64,000 nt of DNA from Streptomyces parvus (GTDB lineage: Bacteria; Actinomycetota; Actinomycetes; Streptomycetales; Streptomycetaceae): positions 62,001-126,000 of the forward strand of contig NZ_BMRY01000007.1 in assembly GCF_014648875.1 (NCBI RefSeq), read 5' to 3'. This document shows positions 46,348 through 54,104 of the stretch, one piece after another; the stretch's first letter is position 1; every line of letters starts with the position of its first letter. A program made the position numbers and the translations under genes. Under the pieces are notes generated by a model, which was not told the origin of the DNA, made no database searches, and saw only the letters and a program-made list of their open reading frames with translations.

Positions 46348-46847
46348 CCGCCCCCACCACCGAGGCCGCAGCCCGGCCCGGCGCCATCAAGCGCCGGGCC
46401 GGGCTGCTGGCCCTGGCCGCCGTCCTCGCCGCCGCCGATCTCGGCCTCAAGGCGTGGGCACAGCAGGCCCTGCTCGACGGGCCCATGGAAGGCGGGCCCC
46501 TCGACCTCCGGCTGGCCTTCAACTCCGGGGTCGCGTTCTCCTTCGCCGCCGAGGCACCCGCCTGGACGGTCATCGCCGTCACCGGGCTGATCACTCTGGT
46601 GGTGGCGGCCGCGCTGTGGCGCACCGCCCCGACGGCCTCCCGGCTGTGGGGCGGGGCGCTGGCCGCCGTCCTCGGCGGGGCCGCGGCCAACCTGATCGAC
46701 CGCGCGCCGGACGGCACGGTCACCGACTACCTGCACACCGGCTGGTGGCCCACCTTCAACCTCGCCGACGTCTTCATCGTCTGCGGCGGCCTGCTGCTCG
46801 TGGCCCTGTCCTGGCGCGCCGACCGGTCCCGGCCCGCACAGTCGTAG
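46344..46847 (+). CDS. lspA: Lipoprotein signal peptidase II (LspA), transposon copy
   Basis: 167 residues from a GTG overlapping the transporter gene. Catalytic Asp residues in AANLIDRAPDG and FNLADVFIVCGG; ADLGLKAWAQ and LAFNSGVAFSF are conserved. It is very like the copy at 18486, including long identical stretches such as GWWPTFNLADVFIV. LspA-like PbrC is a component of lead-resistance operons in Cupriavidus, and here it is coupled to a Cd/Pb-type sensor and a transporter, so a resistance role beyond general lipoprotein processing is likely. Confidence 0.92.
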   Translation: MTAPTTEAAARPGAIKRRAGLLALAAVLAAADLGLKAWAQQALLDGPMEGGPLDLRLAFNSGVAFSFAAEAPAWTVIAVTGLITLVVAAALWRTAPTASRLWGGALAAVLGGAAANLIDRAPDGTVTDYLHTGWWPTFNLADVFIVCGGLLLVALSWRADRSRPAQS

Positions 46848-46866
46848 CCGGGCCCGGCAGTCGTGG

Positions 46867-47850
46867 TCAGGGAGCCAGCAGAGGTCCGAAGGTCTGTGCC
46901 GCGATCTGTTCGGCCCGTGCCGGGGGGACGGCACGGCCAGGGATATCCGGGTGTTCGGCGGCCCAGGCGCGGGCGGAAGCGTCGGAGGTGAAGAAGTTCA
47001 GCGCGTCGCAGCAGGCCGTGGCCGCGGACCCTCCGCCGGGTCGCTGCCCGACGAACACCACCGCACTCTTCGGCTCCCACGTGGCTGCCCCGTCCCGGGT
47101 GGCGACGGTGACCGCCTCGCCGGTCACCGGGTCCGTGGAGGAGATCACCACGTCCCGGCCGAGCATCGCCGGGATACCGAGCGCGTCGATCGCGCACATC
47201 GACCACACCTCCACGTCGTCGGCGATCCGCACGCGGTGGCGGGTGGGAGCGGCGGAGAAGGGATACGCAGCACGAATCCGCCCCGACTCGTCCAGGGTCA
47301 GGAAGTCCTCGGCGGCCAACTCGGCAAGCACCTGCCCGGCGGTGCGGCCCGCTCCCGCGGCGACCGGTTCCAGCTCCTCGCACCAAGGAGCCGTACCGGT
47401 GTCGGCGAAGTGCCGCAGCACCGCCTGGTGCACCGCCCGCAGGCCCCGCTCGGCGGGCGCACGCCGACCCCGCCCGCCCCGACCGACCGCGTCGAGCGCC
47501 TCGTCCGTCGGGCAGCAGTCACCCGCCGCGGCCGTCTCCTGCCCACCGGTGGCGCCGCCGAGTGCCTCGCGCAGCGCGGCCACGCTCGGCGCCCCGGCCA
47601 CCGCGCCGCCCGCCTCCCGGTACAGCCGGCACGACACACTCGGCACCGCCCCGTCCGGCGCGAAGGGGTCCACACCGTCCAGCAGGATCGTCGGCGAGCC
47701 GGTCATCCCGCGCCCGGCGGCCTGCGCCTGGTCGTGAACCTCGACCAGCTCCACCCGCGCCGCCCGGCCCGCCAGCGCGGCGGCGACCCGCTCCAGGGCC
47801 AGCGGGGCGTTGGGGCACCCCGGAACCGTCAGCACCGTGATCCGCACCAT
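46867..47850 (-). CDS. merB: Organomercurial lyase (MerB) with N-terminal thioredoxin-like domain
   Basis: 327 residues from the ATG at 47850, fixed by a GGGAGGA RBS. N-terminal part (1-95): thioredoxin-like (ITVLTVPGCPNAPLALERV, then SPTILLDGVDPF and SCRLYR). C-terminal MerB domain (about 130-327): catalytic C219 and D222 in WSMCAIDALGIPAMLGRD, and the second Cys in ATACCDALNFF (C280). These match C96, D99 and C159 of E. coli MerB. It breaks carbon-mercury bonds to release Hg(II). Divergent from merR across a palindromic operator. No merA is present to reduce the Hg(II). Confidence 0.93.
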   Translation of the reverse strand: MVRITVLTVPGCPNAPLALERVAAALAGRAARVELVEVHDQAQAAGRGMTGSPTILLDGVDPFAPDGAVPSVSCRLYREAGGAVAGAPSVAALREALGGATGGQETAAAGDCCPTDEALDAVGRGGRGRRAPAERGLRAVHQAVLRHFADTGTAPWCEELEPVAAGAGRTAGQVLAELAAEDFLTLDESGRIRAAYPFSAAPTRHRVRIADDVEVWSMCAIDALGIPAMLGRDVVISSTDPVTGEAVTVATRDGAATWEPKSAVVFVGQRPGGGSAATACCDALNFFTSDASARAWAAEHPDIPGRAVPPARAEQIAAQTFGPLLAP

Positions 47851-47881
47851 GCCGTCCTCCCAGCTCATCGTCCTGCCCCGC

Positions 47882-47913
47882 ACGCTAGACCTTCCAGTGC
47901 ACTGGAAGGTCAA
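47882..47913 (-). promoter_or_regulatory. MerR-type promoter/operator for merB
   Basis: A perfect 24-bp palindrome (47888-47911; half site GACCTTCCAGTG) lies between TTGACC (47908-47913, minus strand) and a -10-like TAGCGT (47882-47887). The 20-bp spacer is overlong, the hallmark of promoters activated by MerR-family DNA twisting. It lies in the gap between merB and merR and faces merB. Confidence 0.85.
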
Positions 47914-47929
47914 GGCGTAGCCTGACGGT

Positions 47930-48334
47930 ATGCGCATCGGCGACCTCGCGACGGCCAGCGGGCTGACCACCAAGACCATCCGCTTCTACGAGCAGACCGG
48001 CCTGCTGCCCGCTCCGCCGCGCACCCCCGGCGGCTACCGCGACTACCCCGAGCAGACCACCGCCCGGCTCGCCTTCATCCGCGACGCCCAGCGCGCCGGC
48101 CTCACCCTGACCGAGATCCGCTCCGTCCTGGCGCTCCGCGACACAGGCCAGTCGCCCTGCCGGCACGTCACTGCACTGATCGACCAACACCTCGCCGACA
48201 TCGAACTCCGCCTGGCCGAACTCGCCAAGACCCGCGACGCCCTGCACGGCCTCGCCCGCCGTGCCGCCACCACCGACCCGGCCACCTGCACCGAGGCGGA
48301 CATCTGCACCATCCTCGTCCCCGGTGACGCGTGA
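47930..48334 (+). CDS. merR: MerR-family metal-responsive activator
   Basis: 134 residues. N-terminal winged HTH (MRIGDLATASGLTTKTIRFYE, then RTPGGYRDY), a dimerisation helix, and a metal site with C77 (SPCRHV), C120 (PATC) and C126 (ADIC). The count and placement suit a soft-metal sensor such as MerR/ZntR; mercury is most likely because it is divergent from merB. It should bind the palindrome at 47888-47911 and twist the promoter on metal binding. Confidence 0.9.
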   Translation: MRIGDLATASGLTTKTIRFYEQTGLLPAPPRTPGGYRDYPEQTTARLAFIRDAQRAGLTLTEIRSVLALRDTGQSPCRHVTALIDQHLADIELRLAELAKTRDALHGLARRAATTDPATCTEADICTILVPGDA

Positions 48335-48484
48335 GCCGACTCTCACAAACGGTCCTTTGCCCGAGTAAGATCAAATAGAGTCGTACGGAGATCGCAAAGT
48401 ACCGGTTCGGTTCGCAGAACTCGTTCTCACTCAAAGGTGGGTTCGGGGTACTTCTGAGAATCGTTTGTGACAGCATCCGGGGGC
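48335..48484 (+). other. Probable res site of the transposon
   Basis: The gap between merR and the resolvase gene contains 9-bp inverted arms TCACAAACG (48343-48351) and CGTTTGTGA (48462-48470), which span about 128 bp, plus AT-richer DNA between them. Tn3-family res sites of about 120 bp normally lie just upstream of tnpR. Inner subsites could not be defined by eye. Confidence 0.6.
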
Positions 48485-49570
48485 ATGACGGTCCCTCAAG
48501 AGGCTTCCCCGAGCGACGCCGACGACGTCGAGCGCCACCCCTGCCCGCGCTGCAAGGCCGACCCCGGCTCGCCGTGCCGCTCGCGCTCCGGCGCGGTCGC
48601 CGGCACCTACCACACCGGCCGCTTCACCAAGGTGCCCAGGCTCGCCAAGCCCCTGCGCGTGCCCACCCCCGCCGACCGCGGGCCCGGCCAGCCGTGGCGC
48701 CCCGGCACCCCGGTCCCACTCGCCCTCGCGCCGGACACCCCGACCGCCGACATCCGCATCGGGTACGCCCGCTGCTCGACGCTCACCCAGGAACTCCAGT
48801 CGCAGCTCGACGCCCTCGCCAAGCACGGCATCGAGCGCGACAAGGTGTTCTCCGAGAAGATCAGCACCCGCGTCCGCGTCCGTCCGCAGTTCGAGGCCGC
48901 GCTCGCGCTGGCCCGCCAGATCAAGGCCCACGCCCCGCACTGCCGGGTCATCTTCACGGTGTACGAGATGAAGCGCCTCGGCCGCGACGCCGCCGAACTC
49001 GCCGCGCTCGCCGACCACCTCACCGCCCACGGCCTGGTCCTGGAAATGCTCGCCGGGCCCCTGCCCGGGATGTACGACCCCAGCGGCCCCGGCCGCCTGC
49101 TGTTCGCCTTCTTCGCGGCGATGGCGGAGACCGAGCGGGAGAACATTCGTGAGTCGACCCTCGAAGGACTCGACGCTGCGGCCCGCAAGGGCAAGCACGG
49201 CGGCCGCCCGCCCGTCATCACCGAGGACATGCTGCACACCGTGCTCCGACGCCGTGCGAACGGCGAGTCGGTCGAGCAGATCCAGCCCGACCTGATCATC
49301 CCGACCGGCAAGCGCAAAGGTCGGGCCCCCAGCGTCGCGAGCATCTACCGCGCGCTCGCCGAGCACGAGAAGCAGGAGGCGTACCCCGAGGCCGTCACCC
49401 AGGCGCACGCCGACTTCGTCGACCTCCAGGACGTCGACGACATCCCGCGTCCCCGCCGGGTCCGTATCCGACGCCCCGGCGACCCGGTCACGCCGGAGGA
49501 AGCCGACCTCCGCCAGCGACTCCAGACCCAGCCTCACCCGAACTCGGAGACCGCCACCCAGGAACCATGA
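48485..49570 (+). CDS. tnpR: Zinc-finger serine resolvase (TnpR)
   Basis: 361 residues from the ATG at 48485 (GTG at 48467 is possible). An unusual N-terminal zinc-finger-like part has C20, C23, C31 and H43 (HPCPRCKADPGSPC). The resolvase catalytic domain begins IRIGYARCSTLTQELQ with nucleophile S98 and continues with FTVYEMKRLGRDAAEL and GRLLFAFFAAMAETERENI, followed by an HTH and a long charged tail. It resolves transposition cointegrates at res. Its stop codon lies inside the right inverted repeat. Confidence 0.9.
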   Translation: MTVPQEASPSDADDVERHPCPRCKADPGSPCRSRSGAVAGTYHTGRFTKVPRLAKPLRVPTPADRGPGQPWRPGTPVPLALAPDTPTADIRIGYARCSTLTQELQSQLDALAKHGIERDKVFSEKISTRVRVRPQFEAALALARQIKAHAPHCRVIFTVYEMKRLGRDAAELAALADHLTAHGLVLEMLAGPLPGMYDPSGPGRLLFAFFAAMAETERENIRESTLEGLDAAARKGKHGGRPPVITEDMLHTVLRRRANGESVEQIQPDLIIPTGKRKGRAPSVASIYRALAEHEKQEAYPEAVTQAHADFVDLQDVDDIPRPRRVRIRRPGDPVTPEEADLRQRLQTQPHPNSETATQEP

Positions 49571-49613
49571 TCGTTCTCAGCGCCAACCGCTGTACCGATG
49601 TTCCCCAAGCCCG
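49566..49613 (-). repeat. Right terminal inverted repeat of the Tn3 element
   Basis: Exact reverse complement of 40631-40678, 48 of 48 bases. Confidence 0.95.
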
Positions 49614-49618
49614 GTAAC
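49614..49618. repeat. Target-site duplication GTAAC, right copy
   Basis: Matches the GTAAC at 40626-40630 in direct orientation, immediately outside the right inverted repeat. Confidence 0.9.
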
Positions 49619-50149
49619 GGGGCCGCTGACCCCTTCAAGCTGTTGGCGATATCAGCTGAATGTTATTTTTGTCGCATTTGTGGAATTAATAACCGACCGA
49701 ACGTCGGGTTTTGGGTGTGAGGTATCTCGGATTGACAACGAGCCAGGTGCGCGGGGCGGCGAAATGTGGCATGCGCAACGATTTGCGAAACCGCATGTCA
49801 AAGCCTTGATCGATCTGCCAGTGGGGACTTTTGCGTAGTTTATTCCTAAGTGTGGAAGCCCCCGCTATACGGACCGCTAGTCAGTTTTCGGTCAAGATCC
49901 GCTCGGGGTTTCGCGTACTGTCCAATAGGTTGCCGAAGCCTCGGTGCAGCGCATGGTGAGAACGTTGCTCATTCGCTACAGCGACACATAGGCGTCGATG
50001 TGTCGCCGGTCCTGTTGTGCGTTGTCGCGGTGTCGTGCTCGATGGAGCCGAAGGGCGGCGCCGCGCGCCGGGCCAACGTGGAGGGAACCGAGAGGCAGCG
50101 GCGCGGTTGCGCCAGCTCGGGGGGAGCTAACTGGTAGAAGGGATTTGTC
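49619..50149 (+). other. AT-richer intergenic region right of the transposon
   Basis: No convincing gene. It is clearly lower in GC than its surroundings (for example around 49640-49700 and 49750-49860) and includes a small terminator-like hairpin at 49693-49707. It presumably contains the promoter for the ImmA-like gene at 50150. Confidence 0.55.
49693..49712 (+). terminator. Small terminator-like hairpin with T-tract
   Basis: CCGAC (49693-49697) pairs with GTCGG (49703-49707) over a 5-nt loop and is followed by GTTTT. Before transposon insertion it would have been about 520 bp after the 13-gene pathway. Confidence 0.45.
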
Positions 50150-50809
50150 ATGTGGTCTGAAAAGACCCTTCGTGCTGAGCTCACGGGATCGACCCAGGGC
50201 GGAGAGACCCGAAGAGGACTGGGCCGCCGTCGGGCGGTGGAGAAGGACCTGCATCGCTTCCTCCGTCGGGAGTTGCGAGATCTCGGTATTCATCCGCCGC
50301 TGGACGTGGAGCAGCTGTGCTCGGCGCTCAGCAGTCGGCGCGGGCGACCCCTCTATCTGAGGGAGGCGCCGCTGCCGAAGCCAGGACCGACGGGGATGTG
50401 GGTCGAGTACGACGACTATGACGTGATCTTGTACCAGCAGGAGACGACCCGCCTGCATCAAGATCACATCAAGCTCCACGAGATAGGACACATCCTCGTG
50501 GCGGAGGCCGAGGACGCCGAGCAGGCGCCGGCCGAAGCGGCGGAGCAGACCCCCGCGCTCGATCCCGAAGAAGAGTCGGCCGTCCTCGTGGAGGGCTGGG
50601 CCGCCATGCTCCCGGTATTCGACCCCAAGACGATCAAGCGCGTCGCGCGTCGTTGCTCGTACGACGACGGCGAGGAGTGCTCGGTCGAACTCGCGGCGAC
50701 GATCGTCCTGGAGTGGGCGTCATTGCTGGACGACTCGACGCCCCTCTCGGAGGACCCGTCTCTGCGGCGTGTGCAGTCGGCCCTCGGAGACCGGCGAGGA
50801 TGGCTGTAA
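50150..50809 (+). CDS. ImmA/IrrE-like zinc metallopeptidase domain protein
   Basis: 219 residues. Zinc peptidase motif H110-E-I-G-H114 in KLHEIGHILVAEA, preceded by an N-terminal domain with HRFLRRELRDLGIHPP and YDDYDVILYQQ. A Glu-rich insert follows, then ESAVLVEGWAAML, which contains possible third ligands. This is the layout of ImmA/IrrE-type proteins that cleave or regulate XRE repressors (ImmA-ImmR of ICEBs1). An XRE repressor gene lies 2.4 kb downstream in convergent orientation, before the replication/transfer operon, making it a likely target. Followed after 3 bp by a membrane protein gene. Confidence 0.78.
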   Translation: MWSEKTLRAELTGSTQGGETRRGLGRRRAVEKDLHRFLRRELRDLGIHPPLDVEQLCSALSSRRGRPLYLREAPLPKPGPTGMWVEYDDYDVILYQQETTRLHQDHIKLHEIGHILVAEAEDAEQAPAEAAEQTPALDPEEESAVLVEGWAAMLPVFDPKTIKRVARRCSYDDGEECSVELAATIVLEWASLLDDSTPLSEDPSLRRVQSALGDRRGWL

Positions 50810-50812
50810 CCC

Positions 50813-51961
50813 GTGGAACTGCTACTCCTGGGGCTCGTGGGTGCCCTTGCCTGGAAGCTCTACAAGCTGTGGCGGACCCCCCACGACGCGCCGTTGCGGT
50901 CGGTGACTCTCTGCCTCCTCTGCGCCACTCTTTCCTACCCCATCGCTATGCCGGGAGGCGCGACCGGCGTCGACACGGTGGCGGGGCACGGGGCGGCGAA
51001 GTTGGTCCAGAACGTGCTGCTGATCGTCTCGATGTACTTCCTGATGTGCTTCTACCTCTACTCTGCGGCTGACGAGGAGGCGAGCCGTCGCAGGGCGAAC
51101 AAGGAGGCGGTCGCCGTCGTGGCCGTCGTGGTGGTCGTCACCTTGGCTGCCGTATCGGTGCCGCACGAGGTCTTCGCCGGCAGTTTCAGCACCGCGGACA
51201 TGACGATCCCGCAGATCGCCGTCTTTTACGGCGGAGCCGGGTGTTACCTGACGTACGTCCTGGGCCTCGCCGCCAGGTGGACCCGCACCTACGCCCGAAT
51301 GTCCCGGCGCCCCCACGCAACAGGACTGTGGATGGCGGCTGTTGGGCTCGGCGCGATGGCCGTGGCCTGCGCGATCAGGGCTGTCATCGTGGCCGTCCGC
51401 TGGGCGGACATCGAGGTACCCCAGCGTCTCATGGCTGCGGTCGCGTTCCTGTTGGTCGCATCCATCCTTCTGTTCACGGCCGGGATCACCTACTCGGGGG
51501 TCCGCGCCCGAGTATCTTCTTCGAAACTCTGGCTCCAGCACCGACGTGATTACCGCCGCCTCGCCGCCCTCTGGGAGTTGCTAGCCGAGGCGTTCCCCGA
51601 CAACGTTCTGCCGCCGGCATCCTCGTCCGCCCACGACCGACGACGCGCTCGGGGAGTCCACCGCCGCTACCACCGCCGCATCGTGGAGATCCGAGACGGC
51701 CTGGTCGCCATCAGCCCGTACCTCCTGGTAGACGACACCGGCATCACAGCGCCCGACGCCGACTCGGATGAGCTGGCAGCTCGGCTACGGCGCGCTTCTG
51801 CCCGGATCGTGGAAGGAGCCCCCGTGCCCCGCCGGGCGGTCCCCCTCGCCATGACGCTGGGGAGCGATCGAGCGGCAGATGTGAAACAACTGATTGCGGT
51901 GTCCGACGCGCTGGTGACAGACCACGCAACCCCCCTCACGATCAAGGAGGCACCATGCTGA
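50813..51961 (+). CDS. MAB_1171c-type membrane protein (putative transporter)
   Basis: 382 residues from a GTG. Seven or so transmembrane helices in the first 230 residues (for example LLLGLVGALAWKLYKLW, LIVSMYFLMCFYLY, AVVAVVVVVTLAAVSV), then a cytoplasmic helical domain with LWLQHRRDYRRLAALWELL and RRYHRRIVEIRDGLVAISPYL. This matches actinobacterial MAB_1171c-family proteins of unknown role, often next to XRE or ImmA genes. It overlaps the amidohydrolase gene by 7 bp. Confidence 0.75.
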   Translation: MELLLLGLVGALAWKLYKLWRTPHDAPLRSVTLCLLCATLSYPIAMPGGATGVDTVAGHGAAKLVQNVLLIVSMYFLMCFYLYSAADEEASRRRANKEAVAVVAVVVVVTLAAVSVPHEVFAGSFSTADMTIPQIAVFYGGAGCYLTYVLGLAARWTRTYARMSRRPHATGLWMAAVGLGAMAVACAIRAVIVAVRWADIEVPQRLMAAVAFLLVASILLFTAGITYSGVRARVSSSKLWLQHRRDYRRLAALWELLAEAFPDNVLPPASSSAHDRRRARGVHRRYHRRIVEIRDGLVAISPYLLVDDTGITAPDADSDELAARLRRASARIVEGAPVPRRAVPLAMTLGSDRAADVKQLIAVSDALVTDHATPLTIKEAPC

Positions 51962-53142
51962 TTAGCGGACGACGTGTGCTCGTCGACACGGGCACGTATC
52001 TGGACGACGGCGCCGTCCTGATCGAGGGCGACTCGATCGTGGCTGTGGGGCCGCGCAAGGAGATCGAGGAGCAGACCGCCGCCGACGTGCCGCGGTCGGT
52101 GTTCGACGGCACGCTTCTGCCCGGCTTGATCGACGCCCACGTACACCTCGTCTTCGACGGGGGCCCCGACCCGGTATCCGCTCTCCAGACCTCGACCGAT
52201 GAGGCCCTGCTCGCGGACATGCGCCGCCGCGCGGAGGAACTGCTGCTCAGCGGCGTCACCACGGCCCGTGACCTCGGAGACCGGAACGGACTGGCACTTC
52301 GCCTGGATGCGGAGATCGCCGACCAGCGCACGACAGGACCGAGGATCGTCTCCGCAGGCACGCCCCTGACCACCCCCGGCGGGCACTGCCATTTCCTCGG
52401 GGGTGAGGTGTCGGGCGAAGCCGAGATCCGCGCTCTCATCCGTCTCAACCTCGAACGAGGTGCTGGGGTCATCAAGTGCATGGTCACTGGCGGCGGCCTC
52501 ACCCGGGGCGGGCCCGCAAGTCACCAATCCCAGTTCTCCGCAACGGAACTGCGCCTTCTCGTAGATGTGGCTCACGCGGCAGGCGTCCCCGTCGCGGCCC
52601 ACGCACACGGAGCCGACGGCATCGCCGCAGCCGTGGAGGCCGGAGTGGACACCATCGAGCACTGCACGTGGATGACCGGCGACGGCCTCGACTTCCGCCG
52701 GGACGTGGTGCAGCAGATCATCGACCGCGACATCACCGTCTGCCCAGCGGTAAGCCCTCACTGGCGGATGCTCCCCGCGATCTTCGGCGAGGAGCGCGCC
52801 GCCGGGATGTTCGACCTGGTACGTCAGATGGCAGACGCGGGTGTGAAGCTGGTCGCCGGCACGGACGCCGGAGTGCAGCGTGCCACCTTCAACGGCCTGG
52901 TGCCGGCCCTCTCGTTCTACGCCCACCTCGGCCTGGCGAACGCCGAGATCATCAACATGGCGACAACCGCCGCAGCCACGGCCCTCGGGCTCGGCTCCAC
53001 AACCGGCCGTATCGCTCCGGGCTACCGCGCGGATCTCATCGCTGTCGGGGGAGACCCGCTCTCGGATCTCGACGCCCTCAAGAACGTCACGGCCGTATTC
53101 GCCTCCGGTCGGCGGCACGATCCGAAGGCACCAGTCGAGTAG
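51955..53142 (+). CDS. Amidohydrolase-family metal-dependent hydrolase
   Basis: 395 residues. Metal-binding HVH in LPGLIDAHVHLVFDGG, catalytic/ligand Lys in GVIKCMVTGGG (carbamylated in many members), His in VAAHAHGADG, and final Asp in LVAGTDAGVQ. The pattern is that of imidazolonepropionase/prolidase-like enzymes. Substrate unknown. Coupled to the membrane protein gene, so it may process an imported compound or signal. Confidence 0.87.
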   Translation: MLISGRRVLVDTGTYLDDGAVLIEGDSIVAVGPRKEIEEQTAADVPRSVFDGTLLPGLIDAHVHLVFDGGPDPVSALQTSTDEALLADMRRRAEELLLSGVTTARDLGDRNGLALRLDAEIADQRTTGPRIVSAGTPLTTPGGHCHFLGGEVSGEAEIRALIRLNLERGAGVIKCMVTGGGLTRGGPASHQSQFSATELRLLVDVAHAAGVPVAAHAHGADGIAAAVEAGVDTIEHCTWMTGDGLDFRRDVVQQIIDRDITVCPAVSPHWRMLPAIFGEERAAGMFDLVRQMADAGVKLVAGTDAGVQRATFNGLVPALSFYAHLGLANAEIINMATTAAATALGLGSTTGRIAPGYRADLIAVGGDPLSDLDALKNVTAVFASGRRHDPKAPVE

Positions 53143-53156
53143 TCGGGGCTGACCGA

Positions 53157-53197
53157 GCCCTGCCCTCTGGAGCCTCCGGAGGCCCGGAGGGCAGGGC
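53157..53197. terminator. Terminator between the amidohydrolase and XRE genes
   Basis: An 11-bp stem (53157-53167 with 53187-53197) encloses an inner 12-bp palindrome (GCCTCCGGAGGC). It sits between convergent genes. Confidence 0.75.
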
Positions 53198-53198
53198 C

Positions 53199-54092
53199 CT
53201 ACTCGTCGTCCGTGGAGCCGACCTGTTTCTCGAACTCGGCCTGCAGGTCCGTCAGGAGCGAGAGAACCTCGGGCGACAGACCCTCCGGGCCGAGGCCACG
53301 AGCCCGAACCCGTCCGATCGTCCCGTTCCGGGATGCGAGCAACACACGAATCCCCTGGTACACCTGACGGGCGACGGCCTCGTCCGGCTCGAAGTACATG
53401 CGCTCGACGCCGAAGAACTCGGCAAGGCCCTCCAAGACAACGGGGTCCGGGCCGTCGGCGTCACCGGCGCCTGTTCGGAGGGCCTCGACCTCCTTGGACG
53501 TGACAACCTCCGCCCCTGCATGCCGGTTCACCGCCTCTGCGATTTCTCCATCTCCCGGAACTGCGCCCGCCGGGTAGGAGTGTTCCAGTAGGAAGCTGAT
53601 CTTCTCCCCGAGAGCACGGGGATGCTCGTCGGCCTCGGCCGCAGCGACGCTCTCGTCCCCGTCCTCTTCGACGACGTTTCCGAACGAGCGCTCCTGAGCT
53701 TGCTCCAGCGCCTTCTCCGATACGCCGTACGCCGCTGCCAGCTTCGGCACGTACTTCTCCTTGAGCCGCCGTACGCCGTTTTCCGCCGCAGCCACCGGGC
53801 CGTCGCTCTTCGTGCCGATGAACCTCGCCACCTCGTACCGGTAGAGGCCCGCGTCGCACCGCAGGTCGATCAGGTCGGGCGCGCCTTTACGGGGGAACAG
53901 CTCATCCAACGGTTTCCGGAGTACACGCGCGATGCCCGGCAGCTTCTCCTGGTCCGGGACGCTTGAGCCCAACTCCCACCCCGCCACGGTTGAGTCCGCA
54001 GCGTCGACGGCATCCCCCACCTCGGCCTGCGGGATCTCTGCAGCTCGCCGTACGGCGCGCACCACTGTTCTGTCGAAGTGGCGAGCTGACAT
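53199..54092 (-). CDS. XRE-family repressor with a second EspR-like domain
   Basis: 297 residues from the ATG at 54092. N-terminal HTH (about 8-65): RAAEIPQAEVGDAVDAADSTVAGWE. The middle part is charged and helical. From about 165 a second domain (LGEKISFLLEHSYPAG, then VVTSKEVEALRTGAG and LEGLAEFFGVERMYFEPDEAV) resembles the EspR-type helix-turn-helix with dimerisation region. It is divergent from the replication/transfer operon and separated from it by an operator-like region, so it is the probable master repressor. The ImmA-like protease nearby may inactivate it. Confidence 0.85.
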   Translation of the reverse strand: MSARHFDRTVVRAVRRAAEIPQAEVGDAVDAADSTVAGWELGSSVPDQEKLPGIARVLRKPLDELFPRKGAPDLIDLRCDAGLYRYEVARFIGTKSDGPVAAAENGVRRLKEKYVPKLAAAYGVSEKALEQAQERSFGNVVEEDGDESVAAAEADEHPRALGEKISFLLEHSYPAGAVPGDGEIAEAVNRHAGAEVVTSKEVEALRTGAGDADGPDPVVLEGLAEFFGVERMYFEPDEAVARQVYQGIRVLLASRNGTIGRVRARGLGPEGLSPEVLSLLTDLQAEFEKQVGSTDDE

Positions 54093-54104
54093 CGAGACCT
54101 CTTT

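Larger units (their letters stand above)
40631..49613 (+). mobile_element. Complete Tn3-family transposon, 8,983 bp
   Basis: Bounded by perfect 48-bp inverted repeats and a 5-bp GTAAC duplication. It carries a transposase, a zinc-finger resolvase with a res-like region, and metal cargo: two methyltransferases, a CmtR-like regulator, a CDF-like transporter, LspA, MerB and MerR. Its integrity (matching duplication, perfect repeats, intact recombination genes) suggests recent insertion. The cargo resembles lead/cadmium plus organomercury resistance. No mercuric reductase (MerA) is inside or near. Confidence 0.93.

Noticed and set aside
46867..48334. Complete mer operon for mercury reduction
   Set aside because: Only merB and merR are present; no MerA flavoprotein (no CVNVGC-type motif or FAD domain) or MerT/MerP is found in the window.
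49619..50149. Possible small RNA or origin in the AT-rich gap
   Set aside because: Low GC and a small hairpin are present, but no iterons, conserved fold or promoter could be shown.
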